Part shown: piece after piece, positions 35,119 to 44,795 of the stretch
How the letters are laid out: each line of letters opens with the position of its first letter
Numbering within the stretch: the stretch's first letter is position 1
Origin: Desertimonas sp963733085
Lineage (GTDB): Bacteria; Actinomycetota; Acidimicrobiia; Acidimicrobiales; Ilumatobacteraceae
NCBI GenBank assembly: GCA_963733085.1
Contig: CAVTBY010000002.1
Span: 558,001 to 622,000 of the forward strand
Direction of reading: 5' to 3'
DNA: 64,000 bases
Made by a program: the position numbers and the translations under genes
The notes under the pieces: generated by a model
What the model was told of the DNA's origin: nothing
Databases searched by the model: none
Seen by the model: only the letters and a program-made list of their open reading frames with translations

Positions 35119-37464
35119 CTAGGGATCGTGTCGGCCGGCCGGCTGCGTGTTCAGCCTCGTGCAGGCGCGTCGGGTGACATCGACGGCGAGGCGTCCAATG
35201 TTGCGCGCTATCGGCTTTAGATTCCCTGCGAACCATGGTCGGAGAGCGATCATCGCCCGAGCCTTATCTCTTGGCGACAGGGGTGACCGGACCACCGCTC
35301 GCGCGGTGAGCAGAGCATCCTTCACGTCAGGGAGAACGAATGGGCCTGCTCCCGGATGCTCGATCTCATGCCACTGCCGTGCTGGAATGCGACTGAACTG
35401 CCGATCGTGGATGCGGTGGATCAGAAGCTCCTCGTCCACCTCGGCGAACGGGCCGTGCAATGACAACTGGTAGATGAGCGGGCGGTCGCCCGACTTGGAA
35501 TCCGCCATCAACGGCGTGCGCAAGAGCACATCACGACGGTACGCGCCGTAAAAGTAGTGAAAAGGCTCGTGACGGAACTGTCTGAGCTCCGTGCCGACGA
35601 GATCCCGGAAGCGGCGCACCGGATCGACGTGACTTACCTGGCAGTGGTTGTGCCATGGTCCTAGATCGTTGCCATTGGCGTCTACTTCTCGAGAAGCGCT
35701 GAAAGCGAGCACCGCCGACAGATTGGCGTCGAGTGCGTCCACCAAACGGCGGAGACGGGTTGGTTCATGGCAATCGTCGGCTCCCGCCCACATGAATAGT
35801 GGACTCTGTGCCTCCATGACCAAGCGATTGTGATTGTGCGTCAGGCCAACGTTCGATTCGCGACGGATGAATCGAACACGCGAGTCATTCCGCGCGAACC
35901 CTCGGCAGATCTCCTCTGTGGCATCCGTTGAGCAGTTGTCAGCGATCAAGAGCTCAAAGTCGACATCGTGCTGACTAAGGAGGCTCTTGATCGCATCCGC
36001 AATGAATCGCTGGCCATTGTACACAGGCAGACCTACCGCAATCGGTGCCGGTGCAGCCCCAATGAGAGCGATCGACCGCGGAACGTCCAAATCCCCGATT
36101 GATGTCCGAGTTGACGTCATTGCTTCAGTGGCGCAATTTGAGCAGTGACCGGTCGAGTCGAGCGCGCCGTGTGTCTCGCGCGAAGCCCGTTCATCCGCCG
36201 TGAGGCGATAGAGCGCTCCGACGATTCCGATCGAGATATACAACAGACTTGTGAGAATTCGATAGAAGAAGGTGTCAAATGTGTACGAACTGACAAATAT
36301 GGACAGGATCGTTGCGATCAGTGCGATCGCCAGAAAGCGATCCGTCTCGCTTCCGACTCGACTTCGCCACGCCAGCACGACCGGGGTACCGATGAATATC
36401 ACGAGCAGGGCCACGCCGATGAGTCCAGTCTCGATTGCGGTCGTCCAGATCTGGTTGTCGAGAACGGTGTAGTCCTCGGGGGTGTAGGTGCCGTAACCAC
36501 GTCCCAGGTATGGATACTCTGAGATCCACTGAAGTACCCGCGGGATCCGGTCGATTCGCGCCTGGACGCTTGGATCCGTGTCGGTTTGCGCGAACAGCGA
36601 ACGTAGCGTCCCAACGAGACCGCCAACGACTGAGCCCGCTGCGACGACGAACGCGCTGGCAACGAGAACCAACGAGATGCGTTGCGACCAAGATGGCAGG
36701 CCGATCAGTAGTACCAGCCCACCGACTATCGACGCCAAAACGGCCGAGCGACTGAGCGAGATCATCACTGCGAATGCGAGACCGGCGAGTACCACGTAAT
36801 CGAAGTTGGATCGGCGAACTCGGCGCAACCAGTACGTCAATGGAATCAACGCGGCCGACACCACGCCGAACTCAATAGCGTGCAGAGCCGTTCCGTTCGG
36901 ACGATTGAAAATTGACCGAGAGTTCAGCTCAAAGTCGGTGTTGGCCTGCAGCCCAGGAATCTGCACGATCGATGCGATGTTGATCGAGAAGAAAAACTGG
37001 ATGACGCCCACAATCACCATGACCATGGCGCATCGAGTTATCCACAGTACGAGTCTCTCGATATCAGCTCGAGACGTGATCAGATCCATCGTGATCAAGG
37101 CGATCCCGGCGTATGCAACAGTCATGATGAGTATGCGATCGGATGACGAGGCTTCGGAGGCCGTGAGAACACGCATGCGACCGAGTGTCCAACTGAACAA
37201 AAGAGTGCCGAGGTAGCAGAACAAGGCGATTCGGACGACGTTGCGCTCAGCAAAGTCTCGGTGGCCGAGCAATGTGGCGGCGATCCACCAGCCGAACGCA
37301 ACGACCCCCAGCAAGGTCGCAGGACTGCCGATTGCACCCGTGCCTGCAATCGTGAGGTTTGCAGGAAGGGCGAACAGCAAGACGAGGTAGACGCGGAGGA
37401 ACTCCCACGGCCCGATGCGCAGCCGACTTGCGCTGGCGACTCCGCTGGCTAGCGCGGTGTTCAC
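35119..37464 (-). CDS. O-antigen ligase/polymerase-like protein joined to a family 2 glycosyltransferase
   Basis: One open chain of 781 residues. The N-terminal part (about 1-425) is a polytopic membrane protein with about ten hydrophobic segments and the Wzy/WaaL-type periplasmic loop (NRPNGTALHAIEFGVVSA; later YPYLGRGYGTYTPEDYTVLD followed by NQIWTTAIETGLIGVALL). The C-terminal part (about 450-781) is a GT2: IAVGLPVYNGQRFIADAIKS, FELLIADNCSTDATEEICRG, MWAGADDCHEP. At the joint, the ATG at 36120 is preceded by a TGA in another frame (36117-36119), the usual ATGA overlap. So these are probably two genes fused by one missing or extra base, although a true fusion is possible. Confidence 0.8.
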   Translation of the reverse strand: MNTALASGVASASRLRIGPWEFLRVYLVLLFALPANLTIAGTGAIGSPATLLGVVAFGWWIAATLLGHRDFAERNVVRIALFCYLGTLLFSWTLGRMRVLTASEASSSDRILIMTVAYAGIALITMDLITSRADIERLVLWITRCAMVMVIVGVIQFFFSINIASIVQIPGLQANTDFELNSRSIFNRPNGTALHAIEFGVVSAALIPLTYWLRRVRRSNFDYVVLAGLAFAVMISLSRSAVLASIVGGLVLLIGLPSWSQRISLVLVASAFVVAAGSVVGGLVGTLRSLFAQTDTDPSVQARIDRIPRVLQWISEYPYLGRGYGTYTPEDYTVLDNQIWTTAIETGLIGVALLVIFIGTPVVLAWRSRVGSETDRFLAIALIATILSIFVSSYTFDTFFYRILTSLLYISIGIVGALYRLTADERASRETHGALDSTGHCSNCATEAMTSTRTSIGDLDVPRSIALIGAAPAPIAVGLPVYNGQRFIADAIKSLLSQHDVDFELLIADNCSTDATEEICRGFARNDSRVRFIRRESNVGLTHNHNRLVMEAQSPLFMWAGADDCHEPTRLRRLVDALDANLSAVLAFSASREVDANGNDLGPWHNHCQVSHVDPVRRFRDLVGTELRQFRHEPFHYFYGAYRRDVLLRTPLMADSKSGDRPLIYQLSLHGPFAEVDEELLIHRIHDRQFSRIPARQWHEIEHPGAGPFVLPDVKDALLTARAVVRSPLSPRDKARAMIALRPWFAGNLKPIARNIGRLAVDVTRRACTRLNTQPAGRHDP

Positions 37465-38894
37465 CTCTTCATCCCCGCAGCACGAGCGGCTGCGGGGGTG
37501 TTGTTCGCCGGGCGCCCCGTCGACGGCTCGATCGTGCCCACCGATCCTGTGTCCTCGGTCGGGAGCACGCCGCCGTCAGGAAGGTGCTCGGTTTCGTCCA
37601 CCGCCGGCCGCCGACGAGTGCGAGTTCGTGCGGCCGCCGCAGGACTGGCTTTCGTACGGGCACCGCTCATCGTCCGAGACTCGTCCGTGGGTCCCGTGCC
37701 GGCGAGCGACGACAGGTGCTGGCGGCGCTTGTCGTTGGGTTCGACGGGCGCCGACTGATCGCGGACGCCCGCAGGAGCGAACTCTGGCTGATCCGTGATT
37801 CCGTCGCCGTTGACCGTGATCGGCCTGGTCCTGGTCGCCCTGACCTGGCGATGGGCGACGAGAAGTGATTCTGCGAGAACGGCCAAGCCGATGGCGACAC
37901 CGGTTCCGAGGACGACCAAGCCTGCGGCAGGGCGAACGACGGACAACGGCGTCGCCTCTGCGGAGACTGGCTCGACGATCGTTCGAAACACCGTGCGGTG
38001 TCGGGGGCTGACGCCGTTCTCGTCTTGCAGCCTCACCAAACCGGCTTCAAGCTCGTCACGCACGAATTCGTAACCTGCCGCCGCCGTCGATGGCGACGAC
38101 GCCGTCACGGTGATGTCGATGATCGGAGACTCGCGGACCAGGCTCTCGACGACGTACTTTGCTCCGGGGGCCGTGAGGTCAACGCGATCTGCAAAGTTCG
38201 CCGAACGCGTCAAAGCGATGAGCGATGGGACTGTCGAGGTAGTCGCCGGGAATGGGTTATAGGTGGATTCGGGAGCGGCTGAGGCTACGACAATCAACGT
38301 TGGCACCGAAGGATCCTCGCCCGCACTGGACCCGTCGGCACCGGGGAACGTCGACGGGCGAGCGGTCACAGTCTTCGCTGCCTCCTCGCCAAGTCCCTCT
38401 TCGAGCAGCTCTGGAAGCATCTGAACCAGCCGAGTCCTGGTCTGGGCCACGATTTCGGGGGTGGGGCCGTTCACCGACAGCTGCAACGTGGTGCCGGTCT
38501 CGCCGACACCGACGGTGTAGTCGGTGGACAAACCTTCGGACTCCAACACTCGAAGCACTGTTGGATGTCGCATGACGTCAGCGAGCGCTTCTGCCGCCGT
38601 CGCCGGCTCGACGGCCGGCGGATTGCTCGCCGATTCCGTTGTGACCAGCAGGTACGAGCCGGTCATCGTGTAGTCTGCGCCGCGACGAGCGACGAGGAGT
38701 ACGAGCGCGAGGAGCGTGAGAAGAAGAACTGGCGCGACGACGATCCAGCGTCGGACGGTCAGTCGGAGAATGGCAACAAGATCCAAGTGGAGGCTTTCCG
38801 ATGATGGCTCTATGGGCGAGCGCCGACGGACGCCTTCCGCCGACGCCGTGCAGCTTATCGGAGAGGGCCGACGCGTGTTCGCAGAATCGTGCAC
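37461..38894 (-). CDS. Wzz/chain-length-determinant-like membrane protein
   Basis: 477 residues; the stop overlaps the start of the O-antigen ligase gene as GTGA. A first membrane segment (about 48-70, WIVVAPVLLLTLLALVLLVA) is followed by a large extracytoplasmic region with a Wzz-like beginning (YTMTGSYLLVTTESASNPPA, a DVMRHPTVLRVLESEG helix) and closing PVSAEATPLSVVRPAAGLVV, containing the second membrane segment. The cytoplasmic tail of about 110 residues is basic, proline-rich and lacks a tyrosine-kinase domain. Role in polymer chain-length control is inferred from topology and neighbours. Confidence 0.75.
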   Translation of the reverse strand: MHDSANTRRPSPISCTASAEGVRRRSPIEPSSESLHLDLVAILRLTVRRWIVVAPVLLLTLLALVLLVARRGADYTMTGSYLLVTTESASNPPAVEPATAAEALADVMRHPTVLRVLESEGLSTDYTVGVGETGTTLQLSVNGPTPEIVAQTRTRLVQMLPELLEEGLGEEAAKTVTARPSTFPGADGSSAGEDPSVPTLIVVASAAPESTYNPFPATTSTVPSLIALTRSANFADRVDLTAPGAKYVVESLVRESPIIDITVTASSPSTAAAGYEFVRDELEAGLVRLQDENGVSPRHRTVFRTIVEPVSAEATPLSVVRPAAGLVVLGTGVAIGLAVLAESLLVAHRQVRATRTRPITVNGDGITDQPEFAPAGVRDQSAPVEPNDKRRQHLSSLAGTGPTDESRTMSGARTKASPAAAARTRTRRRPAVDETEHLPDGGVLPTEDTGSVGTIEPSTGRPANNTPAAARAAGMKR

Positions 38895-38963
38895 CGGCCG
38901 CGATCTCCATTCCGCCCCCTGATCGGCGCCCCGAATCCCTGATCAGCGGCATCTGCCTCGCGG

Positions 38964-39971
38964 TCAGTGAGGCATCAACGACTCGCCGGCATTGATCTGT
39001 GGCGGACGGCGCCGTGGAGAGACCAGCGCGACCGCTGCGGCCCGAGCGCCCCGCCGACCGACCAAGGCTCGCGTCAGCTCGTGGACGACAGCACCGGCAA
39101 GGTAGCACCACGATGCGGCCGGCCCATGGCGGCGGCGGTATTCGCGCACTCCGTTGACCGCCATCATCGACCGCAACACGGGATCTCCCGATCCACCGCC
39201 ACCCTTGTGATGAACGACGGCATCAGGGGTGTAGCGGATCGTGAAGCCAGCGGCACGCGCCCGGTGGCAATAGTCGACCTCCTCGCAGTAGAGGAAATAC
39301 GACTCGTCCCACTCACCGACGGCGGCAATGCACTGCCTGCTGCAGAGCAACGCCGCTCCTACAGCCCAATCGATGTCAGCGACAACCTCATAAGCCCGTG
39401 CATCAGACACGAACTCCGACAGAGCGGGCGAGCGCAGCGCGACCCCGCCGAGCAGCGCCGTCCCCCAGATTCGGGCCAGTGATGACTCGCGGCGTTGGAT
39501 CAGATCGAGCCTGGGTGGGTCACCAGGGAGGTAGGTCTTTGGCGCGACGACGCCGACGCGATCGTCCTCGAGGAGATCGACCATCGCTGCCACCGAACCG
39601 GGCATGAGTTGGATGTCCGCGTTGAGCACGAGGATCGATCGAGCGCAGGGAAAGAGACGACTCCCATGATTGATCGCTGCCGCGTAGCCGCAGTTCGAGT
39701 CGAGCCCGAGGACTTCGCGGCCGGCGGTTTCGATGATCGACACCGTGTCATCAGTCGAAGCGTTGTCGACGAAAATGGCACGCCAGACGAGTCCGCGCAT
39801 CCCCTCGTCGAGTGTCCTGAGCATGTCACCGACTACCGCCGCGCTGTTGAACGTGACGACAACGACACCGACGTCAATCGCGTCGTCACGAACGGGCGGG
39901 GAAGAGATGCTTCGAGTCACGCTTGTCTGAATACCGATGGCACCGGCACCTTCTGGCCAATTCCTAGCCAC
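38964..39971 (-). CDS. glycosyltransferase family 2 (rhamnosyltransferase-like)
   Basis: 335 residues. Core: VGVVVVTFNSAAVVGDMLRT, AIFVDNASTDDTVSIIE, GYAAAINHGSRL and LVLNADIQL (DxD equivalent NAD). Then WAVGAALLCSRQCIAAVGEW with DESYFLYCEEVDYCHRAR, the signature of the WbbL/RfbF rhamnosyltransferase group, and VVHHKGGGGSGD. The 5' end overlaps the adjacent deacetylase gene by about 55 bases; the true start is probably a little inside, near VTRSISSPPV. Confidence 0.87.
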   Translation of the reverse strand: MARNWPEGAGAIGIQTSVTRSISSPPVRDDAIDVGVVVVTFNSAAVVGDMLRTLDEGMRGLVWRAIFVDNASTDDTVSIIETAGREVLGLDSNCGYAAAINHGSRLFPCARSILVLNADIQLMPGSVAAMVDLLEDDRVGVVAPKTYLPGDPPRLDLIQRRESSLARIWGTALLGGVALRSPALSEFVSDARAYEVVADIDWAVGAALLCSRQCIAAVGEWDESYFLYCEEVDYCHRARAAGFTIRYTPDAVVHHKGGGGSGDPVLRSMMAVNGVREYRRRHGPAASWCYLAGAVVHELTRALVGRRGARAAAVALVSPRRRPPQINAGESLMPH

Positions 39972-40639
39972 TCACCCGCCACGCGGCGGTACGCCTCAGC
40001 CCAGCGTCCGCGGACACCGAGGTTACTCACCTCGCCGACGTATTTGGCGAGAGCGCGAGCCTGGGCACGCCGGCAAGCCTGATCGAGACGGTCCCGCCGC
40101 CAATGGACATCGGCTCCGTACGCGTGGCGGAGCGGCGCAACATGATGATGTTTCAGTGCGCCCTTGAGCAATGCGACTGGCTCCGCTGCGTAGGGCTGCT
40201 CGGCGTAGAAGACGAACGGCATCGAGGAGTCGGCCCGGTCGAGCACGATCATCGTCGCGTATCGATGGTCAGCGTGGCTGAGCGGCCAGCCGGGAAGCAA
40301 TGTGACGTCCGACTCGGAAACGATCGGTTCGAGGGCACTCCAAATCGCGTCCGGGTCACGGAGTCCGACGTATCCACTGTCAGACCATGGCAGTGCCAAT
40401 GCTGAAGCGCCGAGTTCGGCCGCGGCGGCCTCGTCCTCGCTGCGTCGCTCGCGAACGGCGGCACCCTGAGTCGCACCTCGCCCTGCATCCCAATACGACG
40501 GTGGTGCGGTTGCATCGGGATCTCCGGCGAAGACAGTGACGATCGTGACGTCGGCACCGCGACGAACCAGCGTCGAAATCGTTCCGCCCACCGAGAGCAC
40601 GGCGTCGTCGAGGTGGGGAGACACGACCGCCACTCTCAT
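39917..40639 (-). CDS. PIG-L/LmbE-family deacetylase
   Basis: Zinc-dependent N-acetylglucosamine-type deacetylase fold, 240 residues from the ATG at 40639. Metal motif VAVVSPHLDDAVLSVGG (PHxDD) near the start, then VTIVTVFAGDPDA, RRSEDEAAAAELGASALALP, and the third ligand region LLPGWPLSHADHRYATMIV (HxDH). Family members deacetylate sugar substrates in mycothiol, GPI or antibiotic pathways. Here the setting suggests deacetylation of a polysaccharide precursor. The frame is open upstream of 40639 but that part overlaps a divergent glycosyltransferase gene. Confidence 0.88.
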   Translation of the reverse strand: MRVAVVSPHLDDAVLSVGGTISTLVRRGADVTIVTVFAGDPDATAPPSYWDAGRGATQGAAVRERRSEDEAAAAELGASALALPWSDSGYVGLRDPDAIWSALEPIVSESDVTLLPGWPLSHADHRYATMIVLDRADSSMPFVFYAEQPYAAEPVALLKGALKHHHVAPLRHAYGADVHWRRDRLDQACRRAQARALAKYVGEVSNLGVRGRWAEAYRRVAGEWLGIGQKVPVPSVFRQA

Positions 40640-40822
40640 GTGTCCAGACTCCAGGAAGGCATCGGCCGCCAGGATACGGAACGCTGTCCGGAAGTCGGCG
40701 TGTGGTCGGCTCGATCGAGTGGGGCTGGTGCACCTCCGAGACGACCCGCAACCGATGGGTGCCAGGGGGACCGAATCGTCCCCTACACACCCAATGGTTG
40801 CCCAGCCGTATGCTTCTCCGCC

Positions 40823-41674
40823 GTGGCCGGTGTCCTTGCCAGCATCGTGATACCAGCTCACAATGAGGCCGAGTCGATCCGTTCGGTGCTTCGTGCTCTC
40901 GCGCCACTACGCGGCGACGCCGAGGTCGTCGTCGTGTGCAACGGCTGTGGCGACTCCACCGCCTCATTGGCTCGTCAGACATCGCCATGGGCCAGCGTCC
41001 TCGAACTCTCTGAGCCATCCAAGTCGAGGGCGCTGCAGGCCGGCGACGAGGCGGTGGCGGCGTTCCCGCGCCTGTACCTTGACGGCGACATCGTCATCGG
41101 GGCCGATGATGTGTGTCGACTGCGCGACTACCTGCTGGAGCTCGGGCTTGACGGTGTCTCGCCGACGCCGCGCTACGACACGGCCGGAGCTTCGATGATC
41201 GTCCGGTCGCACTATCGCTGGTGGGCGGCGGCCCAGGCGGCCAAGGGCACTCTGACGGGCGCAGGTGCCATCATGGTGAGCGCTGACGTACGTCGGCGGT
41301 TCGCTGAGTGGCCGAATGTACTCGCTGACGACTATTTCCTCGATGGACTCATGGGCGTCAACGCGAAACGCAGGGTTGGTGACGTCAGCGTGACGGTGAG
41401 GTCACCACGCCGATTCGCTGAATGTGTCAGTCGACGAGCGAGGGTGCGTCGGGGCAACAGCGAGGTCATCGCGAGTGGTCTGCGCCTCGGCGGACCACCT
41501 CCACGCGCCTGGACGACGGCGATCGGCGTCGTCCGTTCGGCGCCAGCGCTACTGTTCGACCTGCCGGCCCACGCGCTTGTCGTTGTCAGCGCGTCCGGAC
41601 TCGGCGCGTGGCGACGATTTCGAGCGACTGATAAGGTGTTCTATCGCGACAGGAGTCGGCAGGTTGCTGGATGA
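40823..41674 (+). CDS. glycosyltransferase family 2
   Basis: 283 residues from the GTG at 40823 (AGVLASIVIPAHNEAESIRS follows). Nucleotide-binding EVVVVCNGCGDSTASLA and the DxD motif in LYLDGDIVIGADDV are clear, and an AEWPNVLADDYFLDGLMG segment may provide the catalytic base. The last 60 residues are basic with a weak hydrophobic stretch (ALLFDLPAHALVVVSAS), suggesting membrane association. It diverges from the deacetylase gene and is followed 45 bases later by another glycosyltransferase. Confidence 0.85.
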   Translation: MAGVLASIVIPAHNEAESIRSVLRALAPLRGDAEVVVVCNGCGDSTASLARQTSPWASVLELSEPSKSRALQAGDEAVAAFPRLYLDGDIVIGADDVCRLRDYLLELGLDGVSPTPRYDTAGASMIVRSHYRWWAAAQAAKGTLTGAGAIMVSADVRRRFAEWPNVLADDYFLDGLMGVNAKRRVGDVSVTVRSPRRFAECVSRRARVRRGNSEVIASGLRLGGPPPRAWTTAIGVVRSAPALLFDLPAHALVVVSASGLGAWRRFRATDKVFYRDRSRQVAG

Positions 41675-41719
41675 CCACGTCGCCTCGGCGGATGTGATCA
41701 ACGGGCGGAACCAATCGAA

Positions 41720-42670
41720 ATGACCTGGACATTGCTCGCTGCCAACGACGGCGGTCATCTCACGCAACTTCACGCGCTGGTGGATCGCATGGTTGACATC
41801 GAGAATCGGCTATGGGTCACGGTGCCAACGGCGCAGACGGAATCGCTGCTTGCCGGTGAGCGAGTCCACTGGATGGTTCCGGCACCAACACGAGACTGGC
41901 GCGCCATGCTGAGGAATGCCCGCTTGATCCGGCACCTGTTCTACGTGTACGACATCTCTTCTGCGATCAGCACCGGCTCGAGCCTCGCTCTCTCGGCACT
42001 CCCGCAGGCCGCCCGCCGGCGGATCCCTGCGCACTATGTCGAGAGTGTGACCCGTACGGACAGTATCTCCCTTTCAGGCAAGTTCCTGAGTCGAGTTCCG
42101 GGAGTAAGTCTGTACGTTCAGTGGCCGCAGATGGAGGACTCGCGATGGTCGTACCGAGGGTCCGTCCTCGACGGCTTCACCGTCGAGGGTGTGGCGCACC
42201 GACCGGTGCAGCGAATCGTGGTAAGTCTCGGAACGTCGGAAGCGTTCGGTTTCCGTCGACTGGTTGAACGACTTGTCGAAATCGTGCCGCAACATGTGGA
42301 CGTGCTGTGGCAGACGGGTTCAACCGACGTGTCCGGATTGGGAATCTCCAGCCGTGCGTCTGTCCCCGCGGCCGAGCTGGTAGCTGCCATCCGCGCTGCG
42401 GATGTCGTCGTGGCCCATGCCGGTGCAGGCATCGCCCTCACCACACTCAACTCCGGTAAGGTGCCTGTGCTGGTGCCCCGGTCGCCCTCGCATGGCGAGC
42501 ACGTCGACGACCATCAGCAACAAATTGCCGACGAGCTCGCGAGCAGAGACCTGGCCTTCGTCTCGGATGTCAAGGGTCTCGAGTGGAGCTCCATATCTGG
42601 AGCAACTCGGATTCGAGCAATCCACGATTCGAGCTCGCCACCGTTCGTGCTGAACGGAAGTCGATCATGA
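41720..42670 (+). CDS. glycosyltransferase, GT28/PssDE-like (UDP-sugar GT-B)
   Basis: 316 residues. The start WTLLAANDGGHLTQLHALVD resembles the Alg14/PssD membrane-anchoring half, and the C-terminal half, IVVSLGTSEAFGFRRLV with ADVVVAHAGAGIALTTLNSG, KVPVLVPRSPSHGEHVDDHQ and QQIADELASRDLAF, is the Alg13/PssE (GT28 C-terminal) domain. So the single chain combines two halves that are separate in many EPS systems. It would add a sugar to an undecaprenyl-linked acceptor at the inner membrane face. Confidence 0.85.
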   Translation: MTWTLLAANDGGHLTQLHALVDRMVDIENRLWVTVPTAQTESLLAGERVHWMVPAPTRDWRAMLRNARLIRHLFYVYDISSAISTGSSLALSALPQAARRRIPAHYVESVTRTDSISLSGKFLSRVPGVSLYVQWPQMEDSRWSYRGSVLDGFTVEGVAHRPVQRIVVSLGTSEAFGFRRLVERLVEIVPQHVDVLWQTGSTDVSGLGISSRASVPAAELVAAIRAADVVVAHAGAGIALTTLNSGKVPVLVPRSPSHGEHVDDHQQQIADELASRDLAFVSDVKGLEWSSISGATRIRAIHDSSSPPFVLNGSRS

Positions 42671-42731
42671 GCTCGGCGCCGCACGTAGGTCGTGGAACCT
42701 CTGATATGGTGTCTCTATTCGGCCGTAAGTT

Positions 42732-43544
42732 TTGGAGAATTGCTTGATTCACAACCTGGATTTTACGTTTCGGCGGGCAAATCTCACGTCGCTCGCTGAT
42801 GAAAATCGTGAACGGTACGCCACCGCAAGTCCGTTCCCTCACATTGTTATCGATGACTTCCTACCTGAGGAAGTTCTCGATTCCGTCCTGGAGGAGTTTC
42901 CGGACAGTTGGGATGCGACCTGGCAACAGTTCGATACATCGCGGGAGGTTAAACTTGCCCTCGCCGACTCGGAGCAGTTTGGGCACGCGACGCGTTCTCT
43001 TCTTTCCGAATTCAACGGACAAGTCTTTGTCGAATTTTTGCAGTCGCTCACCGGTATTAGCGGTCTGATACCGGATCCGCACTTTGTGGGAGCGGGCCTT
43101 CATCAAATCCGATCGGGGGGATTTCTCAAGGTCCACGCCGACTTCAATCTCCACGCGGAGATGCGACTCGACCGTCGATTGAACGGTCTCCTGTATTTGA
43201 ATCGTGACTGGAAGGAGGAGTGGGGCGGTCACCTCGAGCTGTGGAATCACGATATGACCGAATGCGGCCAGCGGATTCTTCCAGTGTTCAACAGGTTTGT
43301 TCTGTTCTCAACCACTGATGACGCGAATCATGGACATCCTGATCCGCTCATGTGTCCGCCAGATCGAGCGCGACGTTCCATTGCTCTCTACTACTACACA
43401 AATGGGCGTCCCGAGGAGGAGGTCCGTTCCAACCACACGACACTGTTCAAGGCGCGGCCAGGCGAGAGGTGGAAGTCGACGGCTCGTCAACAGGCGAAGC
43501 GCTGGGTGCCACCGGCGTTACTCGACCTCATGCGCCGATCCTGA
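42732..43544 (+). CDS. 2-oxoglutarate/Fe(II)-dependent oxygenase (prolyl-4-hydroxylase-like)
   Basis: Up to 270 residues from a TTG at 42732 or a TTG at 42744. Double-stranded beta-helix features: FPHIVIDDFLPEEVLDSVLE, the metal HAD in GGFLKVHADFNLH, LDRRLNGLLYLNRDWKEEWG, a distal histidine in DDANHGHPDPL and an arginine-rich RARRSIALYYYTNG. A stretch of 60 bases at 42841-42900 contains 28 G/C, far lower than neighbouring genes, so this gene may be a recent acquisition. The substrate may be a nucleotide sugar or sugar-linked group, judged only by the neighbours. Confidence 0.82.
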   Translation: MENCLIHNLDFTFRRANLTSLADENRERYATASPFPHIVIDDFLPEEVLDSVLEEFPDSWDATWQQFDTSREVKLALADSEQFGHATRSLLSEFNGQVFVEFLQSLTGISGLIPDPHFVGAGLHQIRSGGFLKVHADFNLHAEMRLDRRLNGLLYLNRDWKEEWGGHLELWNHDMTECGQRILPVFNRFVLFSTTDDANHGHPDPLMCPPDRARRSIALYYYTNGRPEEEVRSNHTTLFKARPGERWKSTARQQAKRWVPPALLDLMRRS

Positions 43545-43713
43545 GTGCGGCTGCCGGCGACTCGTTAGTGTCAGCGAGAGGGCCCTCTACAGGCACATTC
43601 GCCGACAGAAACGAGTCGGCCCGTCTGGTGGCCCGGCACGCTCCACTTCCAGAGCAACGCAGCCGTGCTCACGCGTCACTCGAACCCGCAGCACCACCGA
43701 TTGGCGCTCGGTC

Positions 43714-44741
43714 TCAGGCTGTCTGGCGGCGGAGTTCCTCATCGATCGCACCGGCTTCCTGAAGGTGCCGAACTGTCGCGAGGCGGTAATAGCGCCACCC
43801 AGTCCAGTCGTCATGGGTGAGTCCGGCCCCGGTGTACGCCCGGTACAGCTCTTCGACTCCGTCGCGTAGTGTCCATGAGGCGGTGAAGCCGGGAAGCTGT
43901 CGTTCGATCTTCGAGAAGTCGACGCGATAGTTGCGTGTGTCCGGAGAGGCCCCCGGCGAGAAGGAGATCTCGCAGTCCGGCACCACGTCACGGACGATCT
44001 CGGCGACTTCCCGGATCCGATAGTTCTCACCGTTGCGGCCGACGTTGAACGCCTCGTTGTGGATGGCGTTTCGTGGTGCGGAAAGGCTCGCAACCATCGC
44101 CGCAATGATGTCGCCGATGTGTACGAGCGGCCGCCAGGGCGAACCGTCGCTTTGGAGCAGGACTTTCCCGGTGGTGACGGCGTGTCCGACGAGGTTGTTG
44201 ACGACGATGTCGGCGCGGAGGCGTCGCGACACTCCATACGCAGTCGCATTACGCAGATAGACGGGGAAAAGGAATCGTCCGCCAGCAGGCCCACCTCCTG
44301 CTCGACCCGCACCTTCGACTCGCCGTACGGGGTCACCGGATGGAACGCAGCGGTTTCGTCGAGCAGCTCGTCACCGCCGGCGCCGTACAAGCTGCACGAT
44401 GAAGCGAAGATGAACCTACCGACTCCGGCGGTCTTGGCTGCCGTCGCCAGGCGCACCGAGGCGTGCAGGTTGATGTCGTAGGTCAGTGTCGAGTCGAGGT
44501 CGCCCAGCGGATCGTTGGAAAGTGCAGCCAGGTGGATCACCGCATCGACGCCGGACAGGTCATCGGGCTTGACGTCGCGTAGATCGACGTCGATCGTCGG
44601 GACCTCATCGGGCGGGGCGGCGAAGTCGCAGAGGTCGTAAAGACCGGTGTCGAGCCCCACGACCTCATGACCGGCTGCGCGCAGCGCGGGAACCGTTTCG
44701 ACTCCGATGTAACCCCTGTGGCCCGTTAGCAGAACCTTCAT
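43714..44741 (-). CDS. NAD-dependent epimerase/dehydratase (extended SDR), frameshifted
   Basis: Nucleotide-sugar epimerase/dehydratase type. From the ATG at 44741: LLTGHRGYIGVETVPALRAA with the GxxGxxG dinucleotide site, DVDLRDVKPDDLSGVDAVIH, FIFASSCSLYGAGG (catalytic Ser/Thr) and the YGESK (Tyr-x3-Lys) pair. A frame change near 44230 leads into SRRLRADIVVNNLVGHAVTT, WRPLVHIGDIIAAMVASLSA and FNVGRNGENYRIREVAEIV. Corrected length about 340 residues, as expected. The exact sugar is unknown. Confidence 0.88.
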
Positions 44742-44795
44742 GCGACTTCTCGTTTCTTTAGGTGCTGGCCGCCTGGGCAAGCACGTCGTGCGACG

